A stretch of 64,000 nt of DNA. Source: Flavobacterium haoranii (GTDB taxonomy: Bacteria > Bacteroidota > Bacteroidia > Flavobacteriales > Flavobacteriaceae). Under the pieces are notes generated by a model. It searched no databases. It was given only the letters and a program-made list of their open reading frames with translations, and had not been told where the DNA came from. Both the position numbers and the translations under genes were made by a program. Location of the stretch: assembly GCF_009363055.1 (NCBI RefSeq), contig NZ_CP045292.1:2480001-2544000 (forward strand), given 5' to 3'. Position 1 is the stretch's first letter, and each line of letters starts with the position of its first letter. Shown piece after piece: positions 37,001-45,125 of this stretch.

Positions 37001-38338
37001 ATCACAAACATTTTGAAGAGGAATACTACCAGCTGTAATACTTGGATTAACAATTAGGTCAAATTGATATTCGGCATCACAATAAAGTCCAGTTACCGTG
37101 TTAAAAATTTTTATATAAATCGTTTGACCTGGACTCATGAAGTTGCCTAAATCGGCTGAAGGAATTGGATTGTTTGCAAGTATATCTGCTTGTGAATCAA
37201 AATAATGAACATCATAAATTGCATCGTCAAGACCTAAAAATATTTCATTATTGATTGTTAAATTATAAGGGTAAATGCCTGCGCCAGTATCACAAGCATA
37301 TAAATCTTGTGGATTATTAACCAACAAATCATTAAAAGTTATTGATTCTTCAATATGACAACTTCCTTTATCAATAATTACTTCATAAACACCTGGTTGA
37401 GAAACAGTATAAGTAGGGTTTGTTTCTCCAGCTATAATCATTCCATTTAAAAGCCATTGAAAAGTATAGGTATTGTCTAAACCTGTATCAAGAATATATT
37501 CATCTCCAGCACAGATGATTTGATCAGGGCCTAAATCGAAATTTGTAGTAAAACTCCCAGCTCCAATAAAGACAGCAGAATCGTAATCGGCATCACCAAA
37601 ATCTGCTATAGACATTCGTATTCTGTAAGGATTATTTGGAATTACACCTGAAGAAGCGGACATTACAACGGTATGTCCTCTCATGTTCAGAGAAGAAGCT
37701 GGTGGATTCGATACGTTATAGGTGCTAAACAAGCCAGGATTTGAAGAGCTACAAGAATTTCCTTCATTAAAAGCAGAGTTTCTTATTGTAAGTACACTTA
37801 CAGGGTTCGATGTTCCAGGGATTACAGCTAAATTTGTTGTAATGTTCGTAGTTAAATCAGTTAAGGCGAAAGCAAAAATATCGTTCGAACTACATTGAAA
37901 TTCTCCATATTCATTTGAAGCAAAGAGAAAGTTGAAACTAAATGAATTAGAAGTAGGAATGAATTCAAATTCTAAAAAACCTACATCAACAATAGAAGTA
38001 GATTGTCCACTACTTTGATTGCTTAAATTTTGTAAAAAAGGATCTGGATTATTGTTTATTGCAGAACTTAAGTTTGTATTTGTGTACTGTCCTTGAGTAA
38101 AATTGATATTCCCATTTCTAATAATAACTCCATCAAGCATTGGAAAACTCGAACCATTTTGATTGAAGTACCCAACAGATTGATTTCCTGACATGTTTGT
38201 ACTGGTAATTTCAATACATGAATTGTTAATCAGTAAATCTACTAATTGAGTTGAAGTATAAGTGTTATCCACGGTTATACTTTGGGAATAGGACACTATT
38301 CCTAGTATTAGGAAAAATAATGTAACTAAATTTTTCAT
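34055..38338 (-). CDS. Large T9SS type B surface protein with internal repeats
   Basis: 1427 residues, signal peptide 1-18 (ending VSYSQ). Residues about 20-265 match a choice-of-anchor L type region (DNTYTSTQLVDLLINNSCIE, FLFASNEYGEFQCSSNDIFA). About 525-985 holds roughly six diverged repeats of about 75 residues, each around NGNYFTGPNGTGT followed by an I/VYYIY strand. The C-terminus (about 1345-1427) is a type B T9SS sorting domain: FFTPNADGYNDTWNIWDLRN, IYIFDRYGKFLKEL, NGWDGKYNGHDLPSTDYWF. It is probably displayed on or shed from the surface as an adhesin-like protein. Other homologues contribute to gliding or adhesion; the role here is not proven. It is monocistronic. Confidence 0.88.
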   Translation of the reverse strand: MKNLVTLFFLILGIVSYSQSITVDNTYTSTQLVDLLINNSCIEITSTNMSGNQSVGYFNQNGSSFPMLDGVIIRNGNINFTQGQYTNTNLSSAINNNPDPFLQNLSNQSSGQSTSIVDVGFLEFEFIPTSNSFSFNFLFASNEYGEFQCSSNDIFAFALTDLTTNITTNLAVIPGTSNPVSVLTIRNSAFNEGNSCSSSNPGLFSTYNVSNPPASSLNMRGHTVVMSASSGVIPNNPYRIRMSIADFGDADYDSAVFIGAGSFTTNFDLGPDQIICAGDEYILDTGLDNTYTFQWLLNGMIIAGETNPTYTVSQPGVYEVIIDKGSCHIEESITFNDLLVNNPQDLYACDTGAGIYPYNLTINNEIFLGLDDAIYDVHYFDSQADILANNPIPSADLGNFMSPGQTIYIKIFNTVTGLYCDAEYQFDLIVNPSITAGSIPLQNVCDNSSGVPYDLSIHDIDVINGQSGTYTITYYTNQSDATNGVNAIGNNINITNGTGITTFWIRIEDSNNSSCFDITSVDINVRPLPLVDAITNITECSNTTLPNITNGNYFTGPDGTGTNLGQGGAFIEDGGTYYIFAGPDAFGCTNQTSFLITFIDEFTPILDNCGVFSVPSPPEGIGAFYSDFGGPNGTGTLIPTGTQFENTGTTSIVQPIYYYAEVNGIPCRDERFDIYIHPLAPVDILPDVTYCNSYTLEPLTNGNYFTGPNGTGTALFAGNTITSSQTVYIYNTLDHISSDGVTVGTCPSPASSFQVNIVDTSIFTPITECGSFTLPAITFGNYYDQPNGMGNIIDPSIPITSSQIVYYYANTTTLPNCTDNLNFNITINPRPLVDSLPSESHCGEFVLPPLTNGNYYMLSGGPSVPGQVQLFPNQVIDLSGTSLNPGTYYIYNGPDANNCDNESSFTINILPSPLVDAVSDYAVCGPFYTINPATNGTIYTAPGGPNGTGTVVDPTTQYTENETFYLYSFDSNTTCEVDIPFTVFYNGIDLPDFPDEDVCEFDNYALPILTHVPPETTNNYSINYYLDSNGNGIPGDAGDTLVPAGTVFNTPNTVTTVYVVANNTGRFGLSCQEIDTITITVSETPNLNNHPANFNSLNNTTHCGEFILPDLNGPTINYTVNYYTQPGGNPNDLINPNDYTFSVAPDESPQTFDVWVYAHATNNTNCFDETHFQFTVYPRPTFEVDGGIICVDPLTNATLEPIILDSGLNPALFDVEWSLNGVVLGNGITFEAIQAGTYTITPIKLSPENAPDCNYLPTTAVVTISSRAVASVSVTQPFEDIANATVTIENGFGNYIFQLDDGQFQTSNNFYNISSGSHTVTVRDTLGNCGDFVLVFNVIKYPKFFTPNADGYNDTWNIWDLRNEHPDAVIYIFDRYGKFLKELSPMDNGWDGKYNGHDLPSTDYWFTVDYLYNGEPAQFKAHFAMKR

Positions 38339-38370
38339 GAGATTTTGGGCTTAAATCTTTATAAAGTTAA

Positions 38371-38378
38371 CAAATATA
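38371..38378 (-). promoter_or_regulatory. -7 promoter element (TATATTTG) for the type B T9SS gene
   Basis: It matches TAnnTTTG on the minus strand, 32 bases upstream of the start at 38338. Confidence 0.5.
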
Positions 38379-38405
38379 TTGTTTTCAATATATAAATTAA
38401 ACAAA

Positions 38406-38438
38406 AAAAGGCTTTGATTATTACAATCAAAGCCTTTT
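38406..38438 (-). terminator. Terminator after lepA
   Basis: Perfect 14-bp stem AAAAGGCTTTGATT / AATCAAAGCCTTTT with a 5-nt loop, followed by T residues on the minus strand. Confidence 0.9.
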
Positions 38439-38457
38439 GAATTATTTTTCTTACGTA

Positions 38458-40254
38458 TTAATCGTTCAATTTTAAAACAGCCATAAATGCTTCTTGTGGA
38501 ATTTCTACATTTCCAACTTGACGCATTCTCTTTTTACCTTTTTTCTGTTTTTCCAATAACTTACGTTTACGTGAAATATCTCCACCATAACATTTTGCAG
38601 TTACGTCTTTACGAAGTGCTTTAATCGTTTCACGCGAAATAATTTTAGCTCCGATAGCAGCTTGAATTGGAATGTCAAATTGTTGTCTTGGGATTAATTC
38701 ACGTAATTTTTCACACATTTTTTTACCAATGGTGTAAGCGTTGTCTTCGTGAATTAAAGCCGATAAAGCGTCAACTTGATTTGCATTTAAAAGTACATCA
38801 AGTTTTACTAATTTAGAAGTTCTCATACCAATTGGATGGTAATCGAATGATGCATATCCTTTAGAAACCGTTTTTAATCTGTCATAAAAATCGAATACAA
38901 TTTCAGCAAGTGGCATATCAAAATTTAACTCAACTCGCTCAGGAGTTAAATAAGTTTGATTTGTGATTACGCCTCTTTTTTCAATACACAAACTCATGAC
39001 ATTTCCTACGAAATCAGATTTTGTAATGATGGTTGCCTTAATAAACGGCTCTTCAACTCTATCTAATTTTGAAGGTTCTGGTAAATCAGATGGATTGTTT
39101 ACAATAATAGCAGTTTCAGGTTCTTTTTTAGTATAAGCTAAATAAGATACGTTGGGAACTGTAGTAATAACCGTCATGTCGAACTCACGCTCTAAACGCT
39201 CTTGAATAATTTCTAAGTGTAACATTCCTAAGAAACCGCAACGGAAACCAAAGCCTAAGGCTGCAGAGCTTTCTGGTGCAAAAACTAATGAAGCATCGTT
39301 TAATTGTAATTTTTCCATTGAAGCACGTAAGTCTTCAAAGTCTTCTGTATCAACCGGATAAATTCCGGCAAATACCATTGGTTTCACGTTTTCGAAACCA
39401 GTAATCATATTAGTTGTCGGATTCTTGGCGTCGGTAATTGTATCACCTACTTTTACTTCCTTAGCTTCTTTAATACCGGAAACTAAATAACCAACGTCTC
39501 CACTTGATATTTTTTGTTTCGGAACTTGATTTAATTTTAAGGTTCCTACTTCATCAGCAAAATATTCTTTACCAGTTGCCATGAATTTAATTTTCTGACC
39601 TTTTGTAATTTCTCCATTAATAACACGGAAAATTACTTCAATTCCTCTAAAAGGATTGTAATGCGAATCGAAAATTAAAGCTTGAAGTGGTTCTTCAACA
39701 TCTCCTTTAGGAGCTGGAACTTTTTCAATAATAGCCTCTAATATTTTATCTACTCCAAAACCTGTTTTTCCAGAAGCATGAATAATATCTTCTAAGTCGC
39801 ATCCTAATAGGTCAATAATATCGTCACTTACTTCTTCAGGATTAGCACTTGGTAAATCTACTTTATTTAAAACTGGAATAATTTCCAAGTCATTTTCTAA
39901 AGCTAAATACAAATTAGAAATAGTTTGCGCTTGAATACTTTGTGCCGCATCAACAATTAATAAGGCTCCTTCACAAGCTGCAATAGAACGAGATACTTCG
40001 TATGAAAAGTCAACGTGACCTGGAGTATCAATCAAATTCAAAATATATTTTTCGCCTTTGTATTCATATTCCATTTGGATTGCGTGACTTTTAATGGTAA
40101 TTCCACGTTCACGCTCTAAGTCCATATTATCAAGCAATTGCGCTTTTTCTTCACGAGCTGTTACGGTTTGCGTAGCTGCTAATAATCTATCTGCCAAAGT
40201 ACTCTTACCATGGTCAATGTGCGCAATAATGCAAAAATTTCTAATATTCTTCAT
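38458..40254 (-). CDS. lepA: Elongation factor 4 (LepA)
   Basis: 598 residues from the ATG at 40254 ([20 protein letters not shown]); 23 upstream codons are rejected because they overlap the promoter and lie outside the family length. It is a ribosome-associated GTPase that promotes back-translocation. GTPase motifs: AHIDHGKST (G1), RGITIK (G2), DTPGHVD (G3), NKVDLP (G4) and the family ASGKTG segment. EF4-specific C-terminal sequence, [20 protein letters not shown], is present. It has its own promoter and terminator. Confidence 0.96.
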   Translation of the reverse strand: MKNIRNFCIIAHIDHGKSTLADRLLAATQTVTAREEKAQLLDNMDLERERGITIKSHAIQMEYEYKGEKYILNLIDTPGHVDFSYEVSRSIAACEGALLIVDAAQSIQAQTISNLYLALENDLEIIPVLNKVDLPSANPEEVSDDIIDLLGCDLEDIIHASGKTGFGVDKILEAIIEKVPAPKGDVEEPLQALIFDSHYNPFRGIEVIFRVINGEITKGQKIKFMATGKEYFADEVGTLKLNQVPKQKISSGDVGYLVSGIKEAKEVKVGDTITDAKNPTTNMITGFENVKPMVFAGIYPVDTEDFEDLRASMEKLQLNDASLVFAPESSAALGFGFRCGFLGMLHLEIIQERLEREFDMTVITTVPNVSYLAYTKKEPETAIIVNNPSDLPEPSKLDRVEEPFIKATIITKSDFVGNVMSLCIEKRGVITNQTYLTPERVELNFDMPLAEIVFDFYDRLKTVSKGYASFDYHPIGMRTSKLVKLDVLLNANQVDALSALIHEDNAYTIGKKMCEKLRELIPRQQFDIPIQAAIGAKIISRETIKALRKDVTAKCYGGDISRKRKLLEKQKKGKKRMRQVGNVEIPQEAFMAVLKLND

Positions 40255-40300
40255 CTTCAAAAAACTATCGTTTTCCCTAAATACTATGGGATTCAATCTG

Positions 40301-40308
40301 CAAATATA
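40301..40308 (-). promoter_or_regulatory. -7 promoter element (TATATTTG) for lepA
   Basis: It matches TAnnTTTG, followed by C, on the minus strand, 46 bases before the start at 40254. It lies inside the rejected N-terminal extension. Confidence 0.55.
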
Positions 40309-40372
40309 ATTCAAAGTTTTCATTAAAAAACAGCTATTTCAGTGAAGTAGCTATAAAAGTTTTAAAAAATCG

Positions 40373-40380
40373 TATTTTTG
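40373..40380 (+). promoter_or_regulatory. -7 promoter element (TATTTTTG) for dus
   Basis: It matches TAnnTTTG, followed by C, 17 bases before the ATG at 40398. Confidence 0.55.
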
Positions 40381-40397
40381 CAAAAAATAATACACTT

Positions 40398-41393
40398 ATG
40401 CCCAAAATTGGCAACATAGAATTACCTGAATTTCCTTTGCTTTTAGCTCCAATGGAAGATGTAAGCGATCCACCTTTTCGTAGATTGTGTAAACTTCATG
40501 GAGCCGATTTAATGTATTCTGAATTTATTTCTTCAGAAGGATTAATTCGTGATGCGATTAAAAGTCGTCAAAAATTAGATATTTTCGATTACGAACGTCC
40601 AGTTGGAATTCAAATTTTTGGTGGAGATGAAGAAGCAATGGCGATGAGTGCTAAAATTGTGGAAACGGTTCAACCTGATTTAGTGGATATTAACTTTGGG
40701 TGTCCGGTCAAAAAAGTAGTTTCTAAAGGTGCTGGTGCAGGTGTTTTAAAAGATGTTGATTTGATGATTCGCTTAACAAAAGCGGTTATTAATAGTACTT
40801 CATTACCCGTTACGGTAAAAACACGTTTAGGTTGGGATGAAGATTCGATAAATATTGATGAAGTTGCTGAACGTTTACAAGATATTGGTGTGCAAGCGTT
40901 GAGTATTCATGCAAGAACAAGAGCGCAAATGTATAAAGGTCATTCCGATTGGGCGCATATTGCACGCGTGAAAAACAATCCGAGAATTACCATGCCTATT
41001 TTTGGTAATGGTGATATTGATTCTCCTGAAAAAGCGTTGGAATATAAAAACAAATACGGTGTTGATGGAATTATGATTGGTCGCGCGGCGATTGGTTATC
41101 CTTGGATTTTTAATGAAATTAAACACTTCATGAATACAGGTGAACATTTACCAGTTCCAACAATGAAAGATAGAATTGAAGCCGCTCGTAATCATTTAAT
41201 TTGGAGTGTAGAGTGGAAAAATGAAAGAGTAGGAGTAGTAGAAATGCGTCGTCATTATACGAATTACTTTAAAGGCATTCACGGATTTAAAGAATATAAA
41301 CAAAAGTTGGTAACGACAGATGGATTACACCAATTACTTGATGTTTTTAAAGAAATTGAAGAAGTGTATGCTGATTATCAGTTTAGTGAGTAA
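40398..41393 (+). CDS. dusB: tRNA-dihydrouridine synthase (DusB-type)
   Basis: 331 residues. This FMN enzyme reduces uridines in the tRNA D-loop. Signatures: LAPMEDVSDPPFRRLC at the N-terminus, VDINFGCPVKKVVSKGAGAG with the catalytic cysteine, VKTRLGWDED, SIHARTRAQMYKGHSDW and IPIFGNGDI-like MPIFGNGDIDSPEKA, then MIGRAAIGYPWIF. The DusB-type assignment follows from the length and GCPVKKV motif. Divergent from lepA; its stop abuts the convergent unknown gene. Confidence 0.93.
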   Translation: MPKIGNIELPEFPLLLAPMEDVSDPPFRRLCKLHGADLMYSEFISSEGLIRDAIKSRQKLDIFDYERPVGIQIFGGDEEAMAMSAKIVETVQPDLVDINFGCPVKKVVSKGAGAGVLKDVDLMIRLTKAVINSTSLPVTVKTRLGWDEDSINIDEVAERLQDIGVQALSIHARTRAQMYKGHSDWAHIARVKNNPRITMPIFGNGDIDSPEKALEYKNKYGVDGIMIGRAAIGYPWIFNEIKHFMNTGEHLPVPTMKDRIEAARNHLIWSVEWKNERVGVVEMRRHYTNYFKGIHGFKEYKQKLVTTDGLHQLLDVFKEIEEVYADYQFSE

Positions 41394-42608
41394 TTAATTG
41401 ATTTTAAATGTTTTTAAAGGAATATAAATTGAAACATTTAAGCTATTATAATTATATATTTTTTCGAGGAATAGACTTGTGTAAAATCTAGTATAATGAT
41501 TCTTATTAAGTTTTATTCTATAAGAAGTTTCAATACCTAGTTCATAGTTTGTAATGCTTTTATAAATATTAAAATTCATATAAGGGGAAATAGTAATATT
41601 ATTACTGAAACCATCATTTGAATTTATATCTTTTGATAAACTTATTTGAAAACCGTTTTTGTTATCTAAAGGAGATAAATTAGTATATCCTAATCCAAAA
41701 TTTAAAATTTTATCAAACCCACCAAAATAGATTATCGATTTTAATTCAAAATCTGGATTTTTAAAAATGTAGTTCAATTTGTTTTTTTCATAATTAAAAT
41801 GAATGCCATCATAGTATTTGTTTTTAGAAAAAATTGAATATTTACTTATTGTAGTTTTCAATCTGTAATTTTCATTAAATCCTTTTTGAAAGATAATTGA
41901 AGAATTTAATTTGATGGAAGTTTTATTAATTTTATTTACATAATAACCTGATTTTATTCCAAGTGGAAGCCTATAAGTTCCATAAAAATCTGTAAATAAA
42001 TAAGAATTTGTATTTTTTACTTTGTAAAACATTAAACTTCCTCCAGACCAATAGCTAAAATCATTTGGTAATAAGTCGTTAAATTCTTTATCAATTGAGT
42101 CAAGTTTTATAATTGTCTCAATTTTTTCTATAAACTGACTTAATTTTTTTACTTCTAATAAAGTTGAATCTTGAGCTTTGGGAGTCCAATATGCTTTTTT
42201 TGAATATTTTTTATTTTTATTTATTTCGATTACATAAGTAATCCCGTCAAATCCATTCTTCCAATTTAAAATTTCATTTTGATTTGGAATTGTCTCTATT
42301 TTACTTGAATCAATAAGAGAATTGATTAAAAATATTTTATGTTGAGACAAATAATATTTTTTAAAAATGGTATCAGTTATCTTATTGTGTTTCTCTTGGA
42401 AAATGAATTTGGTAACTAAACCTTTATTTTTATTCAATGAATCATTAAAAACATCAATTTTAGTACCATAAAATGATAATCTGAAATGAAATTGATTTGA
42501 AGTTTCTTCAATATTTTCTAAATCAATTTTATTTAAAAGATTAGCTTCTTGACAAAAACTAATTTGAAAAAATAAAGATAAAATAGTCAAGAGATAAAAC
42601 TTGTTCAT
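41394..42608 (-). CDS. Secreted or outer-membrane protein, unknown function
   Basis: 404 residues with a signal peptide (MNKFYLLTILSLFFQISFCQ). The central part is charged; the C-terminal half (about 190-404) has alternating aromatic and polar strands (SYLFTDFYGTYRLPLGIKSG, YTRFYTSLFLEKIYNYN) that look like an outer-membrane beta-barrel, ending in a beta-strand. No known family is recognised. It follows GYDIA on the same strand with a 74-base gap and converges on dus with no gap. Confidence 0.7.
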   Translation of the reverse strand: MNKFYLLTILSLFFQISFCQEANLLNKIDLENIEETSNQFHFRLSFYGTKIDVFNDSLNKNKGLVTKFIFQEKHNKITDTIFKKYYLSQHKIFLINSLIDSSKIETIPNQNEILNWKNGFDGITYVIEINKNKKYSKKAYWTPKAQDSTLLEVKKLSQFIEKIETIIKLDSIDKEFNDLLPNDFSYWSGGSLMFYKVKNTNSYLFTDFYGTYRLPLGIKSGYYVNKINKTSIKLNSSIIFQKGFNENYRLKTTISKYSIFSKNKYYDGIHFNYEKNKLNYIFKNPDFELKSIIYFGGFDKILNFGLGYTNLSPLDNKNGFQISLSKDINSNDGFSNNITISPYMNFNIYKSITNYELGIETSYRIKLNKNHYTRFYTSLFLEKIYNYNSLNVSIYIPLKTFKIN

Positions 42609-42682
42609 TTTGATTTTTTAATTATTCTTTATTTTTATAGAGTTGTAATTTTATAAAAAGGTTGGATTAAATTTTAAAATAT

Positions 42683-43603
42683 TTACAACACCATTTCCTC
42701 GTAACTTAAAATCGTAGTATAACCTCTTTCAATAAAATAATCTTTTGGGTTGTGTTTTGAAATGACCATCACAAAATCGCCACCCCAAGCGCCTAAACTT
42801 TTTACGACACCTTTCAAATCTGGAAATAATCTTTCTTTTACGGTTTCGGTTTCTAAAACATCGCTCATAATGGCCTGATGTTTTTCCATTAATAACGCAA
42901 AATCACGACCTTCATTTATAGTTATAGCTTCGTTTGTTATCGCAGAAATTTTAGCTATTGTTTTATCTACATGATGATGTTTGGCTAAATAATTTGCAAT
43001 AGCAGCCGAACTACTTTGCTTTTGGTTTAAATACACAAAGTGTATATTTTCTTTAAAAGCCGGATTGAAATCTACTTTTTCGAAAAAAGGTTTTTCATCT
43101 TCCAAATGATAGATAATTGGCGCATCGGTTTGTGCGCAAGCGACATCATAACCACTTCCGCCAAAACTTTTACGCAATAACTCAAAAGCATCAATTTCTA
43201 ACCATTGTGCAATGTTGTTAATTAAAGTCGATGAGGTTCCTAAACCCCAAAGTCTAGGAAATGTTAGATGTGTTTTTACATCATATCCTTTTGCTTTGTC
43301 AATAAAACTTGGATTTTGTTTATAGGCTTGGTGTAATATGTCAATCAGTTTATTTTTAATTGAACTTGAAGTTTCTGACTTTGTTTTAGATATAATTTCT
43401 TGAAATGTAATGATGTCTTGAAACCAAATTGATAAATCCTTGTCATAACTTGTCCAATGAAAAACAAATCCGGTATCGTCTTTTATTTCTAGAGTTTGTC
43501 CAAATTTTGTAGGAACGGCTAATGCTTTGGCGCCATCTAATACTACGTATTCGCCTGTTACTAATAGTTTTCCGTTACTGTAGAATTTTTTAGTTTCCAT
43601 CAT
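42683..43603 (-). CDS. GYDIA family GHMP kinase
   Basis: 306 residues, starting at 43603 or the adjacent ATG at 43600. GHMP motifs: YSNGKLLVTGEYVVLDGAKA (substrate pocket), WGLGTSSTLINNIAQWLEID (ATP loop) and SFGGSGYDVACAQTDAPIIY, which carries the name-giving G-Y-D-[IV]-A. The C-terminal VKSLGAWGGDFVMVISKHN is the third GHMP motif. It resembles phosphomevalonate kinases in size and neighbourhood. HMG-CoA reductase lies directly upstream and mevalonate kinase elsewhere in the window, so this is a candidate for the phosphomevalonate kinase step. Family assignment is firm, substrate inferred. Confidence 0.85.
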   Translation of the reverse strand: MMETKKFYSNGKLLVTGEYVVLDGAKALAVPTKFGQTLEIKDDTGFVFHWTSYDKDLSIWFQDIITFQEIISKTKSETSSSIKNKLIDILHQAYKQNPSFIDKAKGYDVKTHLTFPRLWGLGTSSTLINNIAQWLEIDAFELLRKSFGGSGYDVACAQTDAPIIYHLEDEKPFFEKVDFNPAFKENIHFVYLNQKQSSSAAIANYLAKHHHVDKTIAKISAITNEAITINEGRDFALLMEKHQAIMSDVLETETVKERLFPDLKGVVKSLGAWGGDFVMVISKHNPKDYFIERGYTTILSYEEMVL

Positions 43604-43611
43604 TTGTTTTT

Positions 43612-43763
43612 TAGCCCCGATTGAGCAATTGTTGGAGCTCTTTTATTTGTCTTTTTGTTTGAACTGACAAATAAAAAGCGACTTGCGAAAGCGGGAAAGA
43701 GCTTCTAATTTTTACATTTCGACAAGCTCAATGTGACACAATTGTCAGGCTGAGCTTGTCGAA
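43612..43763 (-). repeat. Composite palindromic repeat between HMG-CoA reductase and GYDIA (copy 2)
   Basis: On the minus strand: TTCGACAAGCTCAGCCTGAC and its inverted partner (arms 43743-43763 and 43718-43738, 18 of 21 paired, 4-nt loop), then CTCTTTCCCGCTTTCGC. A hairpin follows (TTTTTATTTGTC / GACAAATAAAA), and finally CAATCGGGGCTA just before the GYDIA start. It has the same module order and orientation relative to its genes as the copy at 17649-17780. Confidence 0.7.
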
Positions 43764-43765
43764 GC

Positions 43766-45082
43766 CTATTTTCTTAAACTTTCTAAATAATCTACCACTA
43801 AACTATGTGAAATGGTGGTGTCTTTAAAATATTCTAAAACTTGTTGTTTTTCTTCTTTAGTTGCGTGATGTTGGTTTAAGATATTCATGATGTGCATTTT
43901 CATGTGTCCTTGTTGAATACCTGTTGTAGTTAACGAACGAACCGCAGCAAAATTTTGTGCCAATCCAGTTACGGCAACAATTTTCATTAATTCTTCTGCT
44001 GATGGTTTGCCTAACATTTCTAAAGAAAATTTCACTAAAGGATGTAATGAAGTTAAGCCGCCAATAGTTCCTAATGCTAATGGAACATCTAACCAAAAAG
44101 TAAAAATTCCGTTTTCTATTTTCGCATGAGAAAGACTTGAATATTGTCCGTTTTTGCTTGCATATGCATGAACACCTGCTTCTACAGCTCTAAAATCGTT
44201 TCCGGTTGCAAGAACAACAGCATCAATTCCATTCATGATGCCTTTGTTGTGTGTAACGGCTCTGTAAGGTTCGATTTCTGCAATTTTGACGGCGTTTACG
44301 AATTTTTTGGCAAATTCTTTTCCGTCGATAGAAGCCATATCGCTCATATTTTCAACCGGACAAGAAACCTCGGCACGAACAACACAATTTGGTACATAAT
44401 TACTCAAAATACTCATGATAATTTGAAGATTTTTTTCTTCTTCAGTAAAATTATCGTAGGCGTGTGCTTCGTTTTCTAGTGTTTTAGCAAATTGCTCTAA
44501 ACAAGTATTAATAAAATTAGCACCCATACTGTCTTTTGTGTTGAAAGTAGCATGAAGTTGGAAATAATTTTCTAATTCTGAAGTTTTATCGCGTAATTCG
44601 ATATTGAGAATTCCACCACCACGTTTTTGCATGTTTTTGGTAAAACTTTCAGTATCGCTAAAGAATTTTGGTTTTATTTCGTTGAAAAATGTTTGTAATT
44701 TTTCTTTACTTCCATTGAATAAAAAATGAACCTGACCAATTTTTTCTGTTCCAATAATAGTTGCTTTAAATCCGCCACGTTCACCCCAAAATTTAGCGGC
44801 TTTTGAAGCTGCCGCAACTACCGAACTTTCTTCAATTGCCATGGGAACAGTATAAAGTTTGCCATTAATTACAAAATTTGGAGCTACACCATAAGGAAGA
44901 TAAAAGTTTGTAATAGTATTTTCGATAAATTCATCATGAAGTTTTTGAATGGCTTCATTTGAATTCCAGTACTGTAAAACAATTTCTTTAGCTTGAGCAG
45001 GATTGTGGAAATAAGTGTTTGCAATCCAGTCTATTTTTTCTTCTTTTGAAAGTTTAGAAAAGCCTTTAATTTCTTGATTCAT
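43766..45082 (-). CDS. Hydroxymethylglutaryl-CoA reductase, class II type
   Basis: 438 residues. It interconverts HMG-CoA and mevalonate. Motifs: VPMAIEESSVVAAASKAAKF (substrate-binding E), KDSMGANFINTCLE (cofactor and substrate site), KGIMNGIDAVVLATGNDFRA with the catalytic lysine and aspartate region, LALGTIGGLTSLHPLVKFSL, and the catalytic histidine in TTGIQQGHMKMH. Length and motifs fit the class II bacterial enzymes, which can act in mevalonate synthesis in bacteria such as these. It is the first gene of the unit continuing into GYDIA. The promoter is directly upstream. Confidence 0.93.
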   Translation of the reverse strand: MNQEIKGFSKLSKEEKIDWIANTYFHNPAQAKEIVLQYWNSNEAIQKLHDEFIENTITNFYLPYGVAPNFVINGKLYTVPMAIEESSVVAAASKAAKFWGERGGFKATIIGTEKIGQVHFLFNGSKEKLQTFFNEIKPKFFSDTESFTKNMQKRGGGILNIELRDKTSELENYFQLHATFNTKDSMGANFINTCLEQFAKTLENEAHAYDNFTEEEKNLQIIMSILSNYVPNCVVRAEVSCPVENMSDMASIDGKEFAKKFVNAVKIAEIEPYRAVTHNKGIMNGIDAVVLATGNDFRAVEAGVHAYASKNGQYSSLSHAKIENGIFTFWLDVPLALGTIGGLTSLHPLVKFSLEMLGKPSAEELMKIVAVTGLAQNFAAVRSLTTTGIQQGHMKMHIMNILNQHHATKEEKQQVLEYFKDTTISHSLVVDYLESLRK

Positions 45083-45102
45083 TTTTATAAAAAATTGAAA
45101 TG

Positions 45103-45110
45103 CAAAGATA
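45103..45110 (-). promoter_or_regulatory. -7 promoter element (TATCTTTG) for HMG-CoA reductase
   Basis: It matches TAnnTTTG, followed by C, on the minus strand, 20 bases before the start at 45082. Confidence 0.55.
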
Positions 45111-45125
45111 CTAAAGAGATTGCTT

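Noticed and set aside
40255..40323. Extension of lepA by 23 codons
   Set aside because: It covers the -7 promoter element and LepA proteins start at the [12 protein letters not shown] equivalent.
44144..44479. Open frame of 111 codons on the plus strand
   Set aside because: Antisense to the conserved HMG-CoA reductase gene; cysteine/phenylalanine-rich translation typical of a shadow frame.
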